DNA of 64,000 nucleotides. Source: Methanoregulaceae archaeon UBA467 (GTDB lineage Archaea; Halobacteriota; Methanomicrobia; Methanomicrobiales; Methanospirillaceae). The notes beneath the pieces are model-generated. The model saw nothing but the letters and a program-made list of their open reading frames with translations. It was not told where the DNA came from and searched no databases. Below are positions 23,957 through 32,650 of this stretch, in pieces (positions within the stretch are counted from its first letter, which is position 1; the number at the start of each line of letters is the position of its first letter). The stretch spans positions 248,001-312,000 of the forward strand of contig DASP01000005.1 of the NCBI GenBank assembly GCA_002503825.1, given 5' to 3'. Made by a program: the position numbers and the translations under genes.

Positions 23957-24830
23957 GGCACTGCGGGCCCAGGGATACCAGTTCGTTGCCCCGGGTTCCT
24001 CTGCCGCGATAAAACCCTGCCTCTGGTGTAAGAAAACACTGAAAGGCGGGGACATGTGCTACAAGCACCAGTTTTACGGGATCGAGAGCCACCGCTGCGT
24101 CCAGATGACCCCGACACTGCGCTGCAACCAGAAATGCCTGTTCTGCTGGAGATCATTTGAACACGAGGTCACAGAGGAACAGGAGGCCCCCCCCGGACTT
24201 ATCCTCGAACGTTTCCGGGGACTGCAGAAGAAGGCGCTTTCAGGGTACAAAGTGTCTCCCTATGTAACCAAAGAGCGTTTTCTGGAAGCGCTCGACCCGC
24301 GACACGTGGCAATCTCCCTGTCAGGAGAACCGACACTGTATTCTGAGCTCCCGACGCTGATAGACCTCTTCAATGCAGAGGGGCTCACCACGTTCCTGGT
24401 AAGCAACGGAACACAGCCCTGGGTTATTGAGAAGTGTTCACCCTTCCAGACCTATATTTCGCTGGATGCACCCGATCGCACGACGTATGAACGGGTCTGC
24501 AGGCCTTCCGGGGACTACTGGGAAAACATCATGGCAAGCCTTTCCCTCCTCGGGAAGAGACGGTCAGCCATACGTATCACTCTTGTAAAAGGGTTAAATG
24601 ACATAAATCCGGAACAGTATGCCCGGATTGTTCAGGACTCCGGAGCGACGTATGTGGAGGTAAAGGGATATATGTTTCTCGGATACAGTAGAAAACGGCT
24701 TATGAGACACCACATGCCTGAACATGAATATGTGGCGGAATTTGCAGGTAAAATATCTGAATCGTGTGATTACCGGGTCAGAGATGAAAACAAGTCAAGC
24801 AGGGTCGTCTGTCTGGAGCATGTCGTATGA
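23937..24830 (+). CDS. taw1: tRNA-Phe 4-demethylwyosine synthase Taw1 (TYW1)
   Basis: Taw1 is a radical SAM enzyme that builds the tricyclic 4-demethylwyosine base at G37 of tRNA-Phe, guarding reading frame. The 297-residue protein carries the radical SAM motif CNQKCLFCWR (near residue 63), the upstream cysteines (CLWCKKTL, CYKHQFYG) proposed to bind the second cluster, and SLSGEPTLY plus VEVKGYMFLGYSRKRL typical of TYW1. ATG 23937 overlaps argS by 20 bases. Its stop overlaps the sepS ATG. Confidence 0.95.
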   Translation: MPSEPCKALRAQGYQFVAPGSSAAIKPCLWCKKTLKGGDMCYKHQFYGIESHRCVQMTPTLRCNQKCLFCWRSFEHEVTEEQEAPPGLILERFRGLQKKALSGYKVSPYVTKERFLEALDPRHVAISLSGEPTLYSELPTLIDLFNAEGLTTFLVSNGTQPWVIEKCSPFQTYISLDAPDRTTYERVCRPSGDYWENIMASLSLLGKRRSAIRITLVKGLNDINPEQYARIVQDSGATYVEVKGYMFLGYSRKRLMRHHMPEHEYVAEFAGKISESCDYRVRDENKSSRVVCLEHVV

Positions 24831-26413
24831 GATTTGATGTTGAAGCATTCAGGGAAAAAACACGCGAAAATTTCGAAAAAGCGTGGCATGAAGGCCCGTC
24901 GGTAATTACTCCCCCGGGCCAGAAGAAGAGATACCCGCACCTGGGCTATCCCGGGGCCAAGGCCCACCCGATCTTTGAGATGGTGAACCGGTTGCGGTCC
25001 ACCTATCTCTCGCTCGGGTTCGATGAGATATGCAACCCCATCATCGTCGAAGAAAAGGATGTCTACCGCCAGTTCGGGCCTGAGGCAAGTGCCGTACTTG
25101 ACCGCGTATTCTACCTCGGCGGCCTTGAACGGCCAAACCAGGGGATCGGGAAGGAAGAGCTTGACGGGATATCGCGGATTACCGGAAAAACCGTGACATC
25201 CGGCGAGGAGGGAAGGCTGCGTGAAATCCTGCAGTCCTACAAGAAATCAGCCATAGACGGGGACGACCTCGTCCATGCAACATCTGAGGCCCTCAATATC
25301 GATGACGGGACAACCGTAAAGGTGTATGACGAGGTGTTCCGTGCGTTCCGGGAACTCGAGCCGAAGTCATCGCGAAATACTCTCCGGAGCCACATGACGA
25401 GCGGCTGGTTCATGACTCTCGGATCGATATGGGACCGGAGCCCCCTTCCGCTCAGGCTCTTCTCGGTTGACCGCTGTTTCCGGAGGGAGCAGGAAGAAGG
25501 TGCGACACGCCTGATGAGTTACCATTCGGCGTCGTGTGTCATCGCAGACGACGATGTGACGATCGAAGACGGAAAAGCCATCAGCCGGGCGCTTCTCTCG
25601 GCGTTCGGGTACACCGATTTCCGTTTCCAGCCCGATGAAAAACGTTCGAAATATTACATGCCTGATTCCCAGACCGAGGTGTACGCCCGCCACCCGGTCC
25701 ACGACTGGGTGGAAGTTGCAACATTTGGCATGTATTCCCCGTCCGCCCTCGCGGAATATGGGATCGGGGTGCCGGTAATGAACCTCGGGCTCGGTGTTGA
25801 ACGGCTGGCAATGATTGCATATGGTTCAGACGATATCAGGCAGCTCTCCTACCCACAGTTTTTCCCGGCTCCCCTCAGCGACATTGAGATTGCGAGTGCC
25901 ATCACGTACAGGGATGAGCCGGTTTCAGTCGAAGGCCGCGTCCTGGTCAGTGCAATAATAAAGGCTGCTACAGAACATGCTGCAGACCCGGGACCGTGCT
26001 CTTTTACCGCATGGGAAGGCATTCTCAGGCAGAGGCGTATCAGGGTCTTTGTCGAAGAGCCGGAGTCCAACAGTAAACTCTGCGGACCCGCCTGCTTCAA
26101 CGAGATATTTGTGCACCAGGGATCGATTCTCGGTGTTCCTGACAATGAAAAATGGGCAGAGGTCAGGAGTTCCGGTGCTCCAACAGGAATCAGTTATATC
26201 GACGCGGTATCCAACCTCGCTGCGGCACGTATCGAAGAGGCAGCGGCATGCGGAAACCCGGTGACGGTACAGGTAAAAATGTCAAAACTCCCGAGTGATA
26301 TCAACCTTCGCATCGCAGAATACGCGATGCGGACCATTACAGACCAGAAAAAGAAGGTTGACACGCGGGGCCCGGTATTTCTCACCGTCAGGTCAGAAGT
26401 CCTGCCTGATTAA
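24827..26413 (+). CDS. sepS: O-phosphoserine-tRNA(Cys) ligase (SepRS)
   Basis: SepRS attaches phosphoserine to tRNA-Cys, which SepCysS then converts to Cys-tRNA. This indirect route is found mainly in methanogens and replaces or backs up cysteinyl-tRNA synthetase. The 528-residue class II synthetase starts MRFDVEAFREKTRENFEKAW. It shows motif 2 (FSVDRCFRREQEEGATRL) and motif 3 (MNLGLGVERLAMI), and the family-typical HSASCVIADDDV. It ends the prf1-argS-taw1-sepS operon, which converges with the antiporter gene. SepCysS is not nearby. Confidence 0.97.
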   Translation: MRFDVEAFREKTRENFEKAWHEGPSVITPPGQKKRYPHLGYPGAKAHPIFEMVNRLRSTYLSLGFDEICNPIIVEEKDVYRQFGPEASAVLDRVFYLGGLERPNQGIGKEELDGISRITGKTVTSGEEGRLREILQSYKKSAIDGDDLVHATSEALNIDDGTTVKVYDEVFRAFRELEPKSSRNTLRSHMTSGWFMTLGSIWDRSPLPLRLFSVDRCFRREQEEGATRLMSYHSASCVIADDDVTIEDGKAISRALLSAFGYTDFRFQPDEKRSKYYMPDSQTEVYARHPVHDWVEVATFGMYSPSALAEYGIGVPVMNLGLGVERLAMIAYGSDDIRQLSYPQFFPAPLSDIEIASAITYRDEPVSVEGRVLVSAIIKAATEHAADPGPCSFTAWEGILRQRRIRVFVEEPESNSKLCGPACFNEIFVHQGSILGVPDNEKWAEVRSSGAPTGISYIDAVSNLAAARIEEAAACGNPVTVQVKMSKLPSDINLRIAEYAMRTITDQKKKVDTRGPVFLTVRSEVLPD

Positions 26414-26430
26414 TTTATTGAGGGTATCGA

Positions 26431-27588
26431 TTAACCCCCGCTTCCCGTTTCACTGTGGATGTCAGGTTGCACAGGGGGACCTGGTTTGTTCCGCAGGATA
26501 ATTTTCTGGATCCTCCCGCTGTATTTTGCGGCAAAGGCCCCGACAATCGATGTGACAATGACCATCGACGCAATTGTGCCCGACACCACCGCAGACCCGT
26601 AGAGTGCCGCGATGGCGATTGAGAATTCGCCCCTGCTGATTGTATTTGCCCATATCTCCACCCCCGATATTGAACTGCCGTGGATTCTCTTTCCTATAAT
26701 CATCCCTGATGCAAATTTGGTTAAAATAGCCACAAGGCAGATAACGATGATGGCAAGCGGTGAAATACCCCCTGAAAAGAGGTCCACCGTAACCCCGAAG
26801 AAGACGAAGAATACTACCAGGAATACGTCTTTGAATGGCCGGGAATGAAGTTCGAACGCGATTGGATCGATCGTGCCGAGAATAGTCCCGAATGCGATGA
26901 CCATGAAGGATTCAGGTATCCCGATAGTACTCGCCAATGCCGCAATTCCAAGCACCGCAGAAAAAGTGAGCAATACGGGAAGCTCATCGTCCCGCTTGAG
27001 AACAGATATGATATATTTCTTGCCGTAATGCGTAATTGCAAGGATTATTCCAAGCACTGCGATTATCTTCACGAGGATCAGGAGCGGGTGCTCGGTCGAA
27101 GTCCCGATAAAGGCAAGGAATGCAATGAGCACGATATCCTCAAATATCATCAGCCAGACGATGGTCTCCGACTCACGCATCAGCAGTTTCCGGTTCTCGA
27201 TGAGCGATGTGACGGCCATCGCCGTGCTGCTGATGAAAAATGCTGCCGCAACGATAACCGCATCGAAGAGTGAAAATCCGAGAGCATATGCAGCGACAAA
27301 ACCGATAATTCCGTTGATGTGAAGATCTATAAGCCCGCTTGAAAGAATGGCGGACTGGTTTGACCAGATCCTGTCAGGTTTAATCTCCAGTCCCATGAAA
27401 AAGAGCAGGAAGAGCAGCCCGAGGTGCGTGAGGAAGAGCGAGACTTCATCAGCACCGACAAGTTTCAGCCCGCTCTCCCCAAGGAGGAGTCCTGCGATAA
27501 TATAGAATGGTATTGAAGGGAGGGACAGGCGCTTGGTAATAAGTGCAAGTATCAGGCAGACAAATAATGCAAGGACGATTCCCTCCAT
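26431..27588 (-). CDS. CPA2-family cation/proton antiporter (KhtU-like)
   Basis: This 385-residue membrane protein has about twelve hydrophobic helices of the Na+/H+ exchanger fold, e.g. GIVLALFVCLILALITK at the start and the ion-path segment around SRGEFSIAIAALYGSA. Members move K+ or Na+ out in exchange for H+. No TrkA-N nucleotide domain is attached. The regulatory part is encoded separately by the upstream gene, whose stop overlaps this ATG (TAATG). That two-gene arrangement resembles KhtT-KhtU K+/H+ efflux systems. Ion specificity is inferred from this context. Confidence 0.9.
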   Translation of the reverse strand: MEGIVLALFVCLILALITKRLSLPSIPFYIIAGLLLGESGLKLVGADEVSLFLTHLGLLFLLFFMGLEIKPDRIWSNQSAILSSGLIDLHINGIIGFVAAYALGFSLFDAVIVAAAFFISSTAMAVTSLIENRKLLMRESETIVWLMIFEDIVLIAFLAFIGTSTEHPLLILVKIIAVLGIILAITHYGKKYIISVLKRDDELPVLLTFSAVLGIAALASTIGIPESFMVIAFGTILGTIDPIAFELHSRPFKDVFLVVFFVFFGVTVDLFSGGISPLAIIVICLVAILTKFASGMIIGKRIHGSSISGVEIWANTISRGEFSIAIAALYGSAVVSGTIASMVIVTSIVGAFAAKYSGRIQKIILRNKPGPPVQPDIHSETGSGG

Positions 27589-28073
27589 TAAGCCACCATA
27601 ATTTCTCGCTCAAATGTCTTCAGCTGGTCAGTCTCTCCTATTGCGACGACTGCATCACCCTCCTGGAATAAAAACGACGGTGGAGGATTGATCACATTCT
27701 TGTCACCCCTCGAGACTGCGATGATAGTGACCCCGGTCTTAGCACGGATCTGCAGGTCTTCGAGGCTGTGGCCTCCCATTTTCTTTCCGATTATATAGGT
27801 ATGCACACTAATTCTCAGGTCGGAAAGTGCTGAAAATGCAATTTCGACACTTTCCTTGTCGGCTTCCATGATTGCACCGGTGAGAATGGTGCCAAGCCTT
27901 CGTGCCTCGACAGCTGACAGTTCTGCAACGCTCGGCGTACGGCAGTCGTGCTGGAGGGTGTACATCTGGATGTTTCCGTTTTTCAAAAAAAATACTGCAA
28001 CAGTATCCTTTTTTTCGGTCTCCAGCTCATATTTCGTTCCAATACCGGGGAGATTGATGGATCGAAGCGCCAT
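27588..28073 (-). CDS. TrkA-C domain regulatory subunit (KhtT-like)
   Basis: The 161-residue cytoplasmic protein begins LPGIGTKYELETEKKDTVAV, typical of KhtT-type proteins. It ends in a TrkA-C (RCK-C) domain of about 80 residues with LEDLQIRAKTGVTIIAVSRGDK and GDAVVAIGETDQLKTFE. TrkA-C domains bind small ligands, such as cyclic di-AMP or protons, and gate the attached transporter. It is translationally coupled to the antiporter gene downstream, so the two form one efflux system. Function is by family and context. Confidence 0.9.
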   Translation of the reverse strand: MALRSINLPGIGTKYELETEKKDTVAVFFLKNGNIQMYTLQHDCRTPSVAELSAVEARRLGTILTGAIMEADKESVEIAFSALSDLRISVHTYIIGKKMGGHSLEDLQIRAKTGVTIIAVSRGDKNVINPPPSFLFQEGDAVVAIGETDQLKTFEREIMVA

Positions 28074-28224
28074 AACTGACGTATGATGCCCAATCTACAA
28101 ATATATTGCCGTACATCTGCATCCCGTGGCTGTATCTTCCCCATCGGGAATATCAGGCCGGATATCTGGATACGGTACCTTTCCGGGTCAACATTTATCC
28201 ATTTATTCGTTCAAGTACTGATGA

Positions 28225-28566
28225 ATGGCAGGAAAAAACGGCTCCTTCTGGATCGGTGTGGCAATAGGGTTTGTTGTAATGGTCCTTTTAAACAGCCTCC
28301 CGGTTATCGGCCCGCTTATCGGCGGTTTCATCGCAGGTATCATTGCCCGTGGAGGAATGTGGAACGGAGCAAAAGCAGGATTTCTGGCAGGGATTTTCGG
28401 AGCCGTGATAATATCGGTAATCCTCATCATCGGCGGAAGCCTCCTCCTTGGTGTGCCCGGGTTCATCACGGCCCTTGGCGTTTCATTTATTATTGTCCTT
28501 GCTGCGCTGTACTTCGGGATAATCGGCCTTATCGGCGGTCTCGTCGCAGGGGCACTTGTAAAATAG
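28225..28566 (+). CDS. Small glycine-rich membrane protein (DUF5518-like)
   Basis: The 113-residue protein is almost entirely hydrophobic, with three to four helices rich in Gly and Ile (GVAIGFVVMVLLNSLPVIGPLIGGFIAG is one region, shown here in shortened form by its ends). It looks like the DUF5518/TIGR04086 kind of archaeal membrane proteins of unknown role. The ATG at 28225 starts MAGKNGSFWIGVAIG. The gene is monocistronic and converges with the PEGA-domain gene. Confidence 0.75.
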   Translation: MAGKNGSFWIGVAIGFVVMVLLNSLPVIGPLIGGFIAGIIARGGMWNGAKAGFLAGIFGAVIISVILIIGGSLLLGVPGFITALGVSFIIVLAALYFGIIGLIGGLVAGALVK

Positions 28567-28787
28567 AACAGTATGGTGTGCCGGGCGGGAGGACCTGCAG
28601 ACCCTCATTTTTTACCAGAACCGCATTCAATGCTGATCTTCAGGTATCCATGATTTTTTAATTTTCTGCCCTGTTGAAATCCTTATCCGCTACACCACCG
28701 CGATTAGTGAGGAGAACGGAAAAGGTGTCAGCAATGCATGCATATGAAAAAATTGGGATGGTTCTCTTTTTCAGGGGTTTTGGATAA
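28567..28787. other. Intergenic stretch with a possible repeat remnant
   Basis: The only point of note is CCCTGTTGAAATCCTTATCC at about 28670-28689, which resembles the remnant CTCTGTTGAAATCGTTTTATCC at 10311 and the termini of the TIR element. The rest shows no gene or RNA. Confidence 0.35.
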
Positions 28788-30095
28788 TCAGGGGCTGCGT
28801 TTCCTGGATTTTCCTGCAAAAAACAGGGTTATGCAGAGAATTGCGCCGTATAAACCAAAAATTATACTGTTCCCGAGCAGCGGGACGTCCGTCAGCGTGG
28901 CATTTATTTCGGTTATACCAGTGGCCTTCACTTCTACTTCATCGGACCATTCGGCAAACCCCGGCAGGGTCAGGTTGACCCTATGACGCCCTGGCAAAAT
29001 TTCACCGAGAGTGAGGGGTGTCACCCCCCTGCACTCCCCGTCGACCATGACATTTGCCCCGCCCGGCTTCGATGTGAGCTGAAGCAGCGGGCCGCTGATG
29101 TACCCGTCTTCTGCAGTCATGCCGATGGTCAGTGCAACATCTTCCCCTGATTTGACCGTTATCGCAGATGAATATGGTTTGTACCCGTCTTTCTGGATAT
29201 TAATGAGGTGACTTCCCGGGGCAGCATCACTGATTTCAAAAAGAGACGATGCAGGTACTTTTCCGGAAAAAACCCTGTCGAGATAGACCTCTGCATCTTC
29301 CGGTGCGCCTGATATCACAATTCTGCCGTTCCTGCTGACAGGTATCTGCACAAGCCGTGCTTCAAGGGTCGTACTGGACCCACCCTTCACGTTGACCGTT
29401 GTTTTCCAGGCATCATAGCCCTGCAGTTCAACCGCAACGATATGATTGTTCGGGGCCACTCCTTTCAAGGTCAGTGGGGCGGCCCCGCGATAGACACCGT
29501 CTATCCAGACCGAGGCTCCGGACGGCACTGAGATAACTGTGACTATCCCGGGACCTGATGTTCCTTCCATGATACAGTTGACCACTGCCTGCTGCCCTGA
29601 ATAGACCGTAACATCCTGGTAACAGGGAATATATCCCTCCACCGACGTCTCCACCTTGTAAGTCCCGGATGACAGGGCACTCACGAGAAGAGGTGAGACC
29701 CCCTTGAAAATCCCGTCTATGTACACCTTCGCACCGGGAGGCGACGAAGTGACGTAGACAGAACCGATCTCGGGGGGTTCAAGTGGCGTTAAGGAGGCAT
29801 GGAGGCTGATTACCTCGCCTGCAGACGGTATACGGGGTACCGACCCGGTGAAGGAGGTGTACCCGTCTTTCCGGACACTGAAGGTCTTGTACGGGCTATA
29901 GGTATAGACCGGAATAAAAAGAGCGCCCTGTATAATATTTCCCTTATATACCTCGTCCACGTAGACCCCGGCCCCGTCGACATTGGCATACACGAGAAAT
30001 CCGCCCACGATCTCATCCTGTACAGCCTGTACCCCTGTCACTGATATGACCAGAAACAGGACAATCCAAAAAACACTGCGATAAGTAAAATTCAT
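28788..30095 (-). CDS. Exported, membrane-anchored PEGA-repeat protein
   Basis: The 435-residue protein starts with a signal peptide (VFWIVLFLVISVTGVQA). A divergent repeat (YANVDGAGVYVDE) comes first, then four clear PEGA domains of about 70 residues: SSPPGAKVYIDGIFKG, SVPSGASVWIDGVYRG, GAPEDAEVYLDRVFSG and SKPGGANVMVDGECRG. It ends in a C-terminal membrane helix and a basic tail (IIFGLYGAILCITLFFAGKSRKR). PEGA domains are surface beta-sandwich modules. A cell-surface structural or binding role is likely. The gene follows 30129-30614, which encodes a related secreted protein, by 33 bases. Confidence 0.9.
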   Translation of the reverse strand: MNFTYRSVFWIVLFLVISVTGVQAVQDEIVGGFLVYANVDGAGVYVDEVYKGNIIQGALFIPVYTYSPYKTFSVRKDGYTSFTGSVPRIPSAGEVISLHASLTPLEPPEIGSVYVTSSPPGAKVYIDGIFKGVSPLLVSALSSGTYKVETSVEGYIPCYQDVTVYSGQQAVVNCIMEGTSGPGIVTVISVPSGASVWIDGVYRGAAPLTLKGVAPNNHIVAVELQGYDAWKTTVNVKGGSSTTLEARLVQIPVSRNGRIVISGAPEDAEVYLDRVFSGKVPASSLFEISDAAPGSHLINIQKDGYKPYSSAITVKSGEDVALTIGMTAEDGYISGPLLQLTSKPGGANVMVDGECRGVTPLTLGEILPGRHRVNLTLPGFAEWSDEVEVKATGITEINATLTDVPLLGNSIIFGLYGAILCITLFFAGKSRKRSP

Positions 30096-30128
30096 ATTTT
30101 TATCCCTTTATAACCAATATCGTCCGGA

Positions 30129-30614
30129 TCATTTCCGGTATTTCGCGAGTAACTGCTTTTTCATCTCATCCCAGTGCGACCCCGGGGTCGGGTACGGTTC
30201 AATGCTTCCCCCGGTCTCTGTGCCTGATGATCCGGAATTTTCCTGTATGGCGGGAGTAAGTTCAACAAAAATATCAGTTATCCCGCCTCGCACCGGGATA
30301 TCAGCCAGGCTGTCTTCAAAGGTCTCATATTCCGGTTTCATGACGCAATAATCCCTGTACGGAGTTCCTGTCATATAGACCCTGACCAGCAATGAGCCGT
30401 GGCAGATTTTTCCCTGGTATATTCCGTCAAAAAAAACAGAAGCACCTTCCACGTCGCAATGCACCCAGTACCACCCGGTTGTACCCCCGAGTGGAACTGC
30501 TGTTCTGTCAAACGAACCGAATGAGGGTGCTGCATCCGAGACCGGCACGTTCAGAAGCACAAATCCGGCAAGGAACAGAACCAGGACGATTCCCGGGGAA
30601 TGTCTCCTCTTCAT
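30129..30614 (-). CDS. Secreted protein with one PEGA-like domain
   Basis: The 161-residue protein has a signal peptide (GIVLVLFLAGFVLLNVPVSDA). One PEGA-like module follows (WVHCDVEGASVFFDGIYQGKICHGSLLVRVYMTG, present at about residues 50-85), whose first part resembles the divergent N-terminal repeat of the next gene. The tail is rich in Ser/Gly/Glu. It has no membrane anchor of its own. It is probably co-transcribed with the downstream PEGA gene, and the two could act together at the surface. Function is unknown. Confidence 0.82.
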   Translation of the reverse strand: MKRRHSPGIVLVLFLAGFVLLNVPVSDAAPSFGSFDRTAVPLGGTTGWYWVHCDVEGASVFFDGIYQGKICHGSLLVRVYMTGTPYRDYCVMKPEYETFEDSLADIPVRGGITDIFVELTPAIQENSGSSGTETGGSIEPYPTPGSHWDEMKKQLLAKYRK

Positions 30615-31194
30615 TTCAATGATAAATAGACGTTATTTTGATATTTATACCATTTGGCACGTTTTGATAAGAGATATACAGTATGGCCACCGATGTCTGG
30701 AAAACAGAGAAACCCCGGTAAGGGGATTTTTTGAGGTTTCTCTTTTCAAGGTTTAACTGCAGACGGGAGGAACAGGATGTCCGGGATCAGACATTCCGGG
30801 AAACCCTTTCTGGTCCCCCCTGATACTTACATCATCCAATGGCCACATAAATGCCCTGCCGTGCAGGGTGAAAGTGCATACTCACGAGCGGTCACTTCTC
30901 TTTTTCAGGCAGAACGGCCGAACACCATAACCTCCAGTATATCCAGGCATATAAACAATGGCCGGCCGGGAGACATTTTTTTTCGGATCACCGGAATTGA
31001 AAGGCGCCCTGAAAGGTGATAGTCCCTGTAGTATCATACTTAATAAAGACGGAGGGCCACATCCCTGCAAAAAATCCCTGGCCTTGTATCCGGTTAAATG
31101 TCGGAAACCAGGACTGCTCAATTTTTCCCTCCGGGATCCCGGCGCAGTTCTTATCTTCAGCCCCTTGTTTTTAGTTTTAAAGCAGATATCATGT
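30615..31194. other. 580-base intergenic region with structured segment
   Basis: No convincing gene is present: the frame 30958-31194 in phase with rlmH is a compositionally poor extension. A nested hairpin at 30706-30743 and a 6-bp hairpin CCCTGC-CGT-GCAGGG at about 30856-30870 are the only structures seen. T-runs occur at about 30976-30983. A short RNA is possible but unsupported. Confidence 0.4.
30706..30747 (+). terminator. Nested hairpin with T-run, orphan terminator-like structure
   Basis: AGAGAAACC (30706-30714) pairs perfectly with GGTTTCTCT (30735-30743), followed by TTT. The loop contains a run of Cs and Gs (CCCC-GGTAA-GGGG) that could pair instead with itself, overlapping the outer stem end. 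In the plus direction no gene precedes it; in the minus direction it lies upstream of the PEGA pair. Confidence 0.4.
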
Positions 31195-31674
31195 ATGCGA
31201 ATCCGGATCATCTGCATGGGAAAAGTCAGGGAGCCATATCTTGCCGACGGGATTTCAGAGTACCTGAAACGTCTCCGTATCTTTACACATCTTGAGGTCC
31301 TTGACCTGCCCGATGAAAAAGTGCCTGATCGGGCATCTGATGCGGAAATCAGAAAATTAACTGAAAAGGAGGGTTTGCGGATGTTAAATTCCATAAACCC
31401 GGCTGATTCAGTTGTTGCGCTCGATGTTGCGGGAACCGGGTGGTCCAGTGAAGATCTCGCAGAACATATTGGTGAGTGGGAGCTGTCGGTTCGCGGGGAC
31501 GTGATTTTTCTTATCGGTGGGAGCCTCGGCCTTTCTGACGCGGTCATCAGGCGCGCAGACATCCGTCTTTCGCTCTCCAGGATGACTTTTACCCACCAGA
31601 TGGTTCGCCTGATACTGCTTGAACAGATTTACCGGGCATTTATGATACGAACAGGAAGACCCTATCACCGCTGA
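31195..31674 (+). CDS. rlmH: 23S rRNA pseudouridine-1915 N3-methyltransferase RlmH
   Basis: RlmH is a small SPOUT methyltransferase that modifies helix 69 of 23S rRNA using SAM. The 159-residue length from ATG 31195 (MRIRIICMGKVREPYLADG) matches the family. The C-terminal knot motifs FLIGGSLGLSD and LSLSRMTFTHQMVRLILLEQIYRA are nearly canonical. The frame is open further upstream to 30958, but that part has no family similarity. Archaeal RlmH genes are patchily distributed and probably acquired from bacteria. Confidence 0.95.
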   Translation: MRIRIICMGKVREPYLADGISEYLKRLRIFTHLEVLDLPDEKVPDRASDAEIRKLTEKEGLRMLNSINPADSVVALDVAGTGWSSEDLAEHIGEWELSVRGDVIFLIGGSLGLSDAVIRRADIRLSLSRMTFTHQMVRLILLEQIYRAFMIRTGRPYHR

Positions 31675-31691
31675 ACCCACTCCCGGTCACC

Positions 31692-32537
31692 CTATCCCAT
31701 TTCGAACGAGGTCACCCCAAAGATCTGATCCAGCGGAAGGTCGGGAATCTCTTTTGTATACATCCGTGCTGTTTCAAACACTTTCTGCATGCCGTGCCCG
31801 ACTGCGATACCGACAGCTGCGGCATTTGGTTCAGGCGTATCAAAAAAGACCGGTTCACCTGGCACCCAGGCTATCAGACCATGAAAGATCTCCTCTGCAG
31901 CCTCTGGTGAACGGGCAAAGAGCGGCCCGATTTTATACCCGGTATAACACCTTCGGATTGTACCGTATCCGGCAATTTCACCGTTTTTTGTGAGTGCAGC
32001 AAGGCTCCTGCTATCAGGCTGGTTCAGCCACGAGGACAGGAAGGTTTTCCTCCCTGCCGGAAAATGGACGGAATCGAACGAGAGAAGCTCAGACTGTGAC
32101 AGCCGGCCGGCCGGGAGAAGCGAATCCGAACTTTTTCCGCCACCTTTGCCCTCAAAACGAATGTTTTTATACGCAAAGAGAAATCCATCCCTCCTCTGGT
32201 ATTTAGGGACCATCCCAAGTACTCCATCAATTCCGAGATTTCTTCCACCTGCATGCTTAAGGGCATGTTCGCCGATGGCACTTCCTACGCCCCGGTCCCG
32301 GAACCCAGGTGTTACGATAAACAGACCTCCAAACGCAAAATGAGCATCATAATTCGTGACCGCGGCCGTCGCAACGACCCTCCCTTTACACTCGGCAATA
32401 AAAAAACCCGCAGGATCTGTTGCATAAAATGATTTGCCGTCATGGATTCCGGGATTCCACCCTTCATCCCGGGCCCAGCCAATCGCAATATCCACTTCAT
32501 CCCGTTTCATTGTCCGAATATTCACTGCCGAATCCAT
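31692..32537 (-). CDS. GNAT-family N-acetyltransferase with second C-terminal domain
   Basis: The 281-residue protein has an N-terminal GNAT domain (GFFIAECKGRVVATAAVTNY, then FIVTPGFRDRGVGSAIGEHAL, the acetyl-CoA loop) and a C-terminal half of the acetyltransferase-18 type (GYGTIRRCYTGYKIGPLFARSPEAAEEI and FDTPEPNAAAVGIA are characteristic parts). Proteins of this layout acetylate unknown small molecules or protein amines. It stands alone, converging with rlmH. ATG 32537 (MDSAVNIRTMKRDEVDIAIGW) is the natural start. Confidence 0.88.
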   Translation of the reverse strand: MDSAVNIRTMKRDEVDIAIGWARDEGWNPGIHDGKSFYATDPAGFFIAECKGRVVATAAVTNYDAHFAFGGLFIVTPGFRDRGVGSAIGEHALKHAGGRNLGIDGVLGMVPKYQRRDGFLFAYKNIRFEGKGGGKSSDSLLPAGRLSQSELLSFDSVHFPAGRKTFLSSWLNQPDSRSLAALTKNGEIAGYGTIRRCYTGYKIGPLFARSPEAAEEIFHGLIAWVPGEPVFFDTPEPNAAAVGIAVGHGMQKVFETARMYTKEIPDLPLDQIFGVTSFEMG

Positions 32538-32650
32538 GATACCTTATCAAAGAGTACTCACCCCGGGTGTAAAGGTTCTTCCTGTTATCCCGGAGGGATC
32601 TCCTATCCATTAAAAAAATGAGATGCGAACAAGACAAGGTAAATTCAGAT

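Noticed and set aside
23114..24055. A 313-codon minus-strand frame opposite argS
   Set aside because: It lies antisense to argS and taw1, which have clear catalytic motifs; it is a shadow frame.
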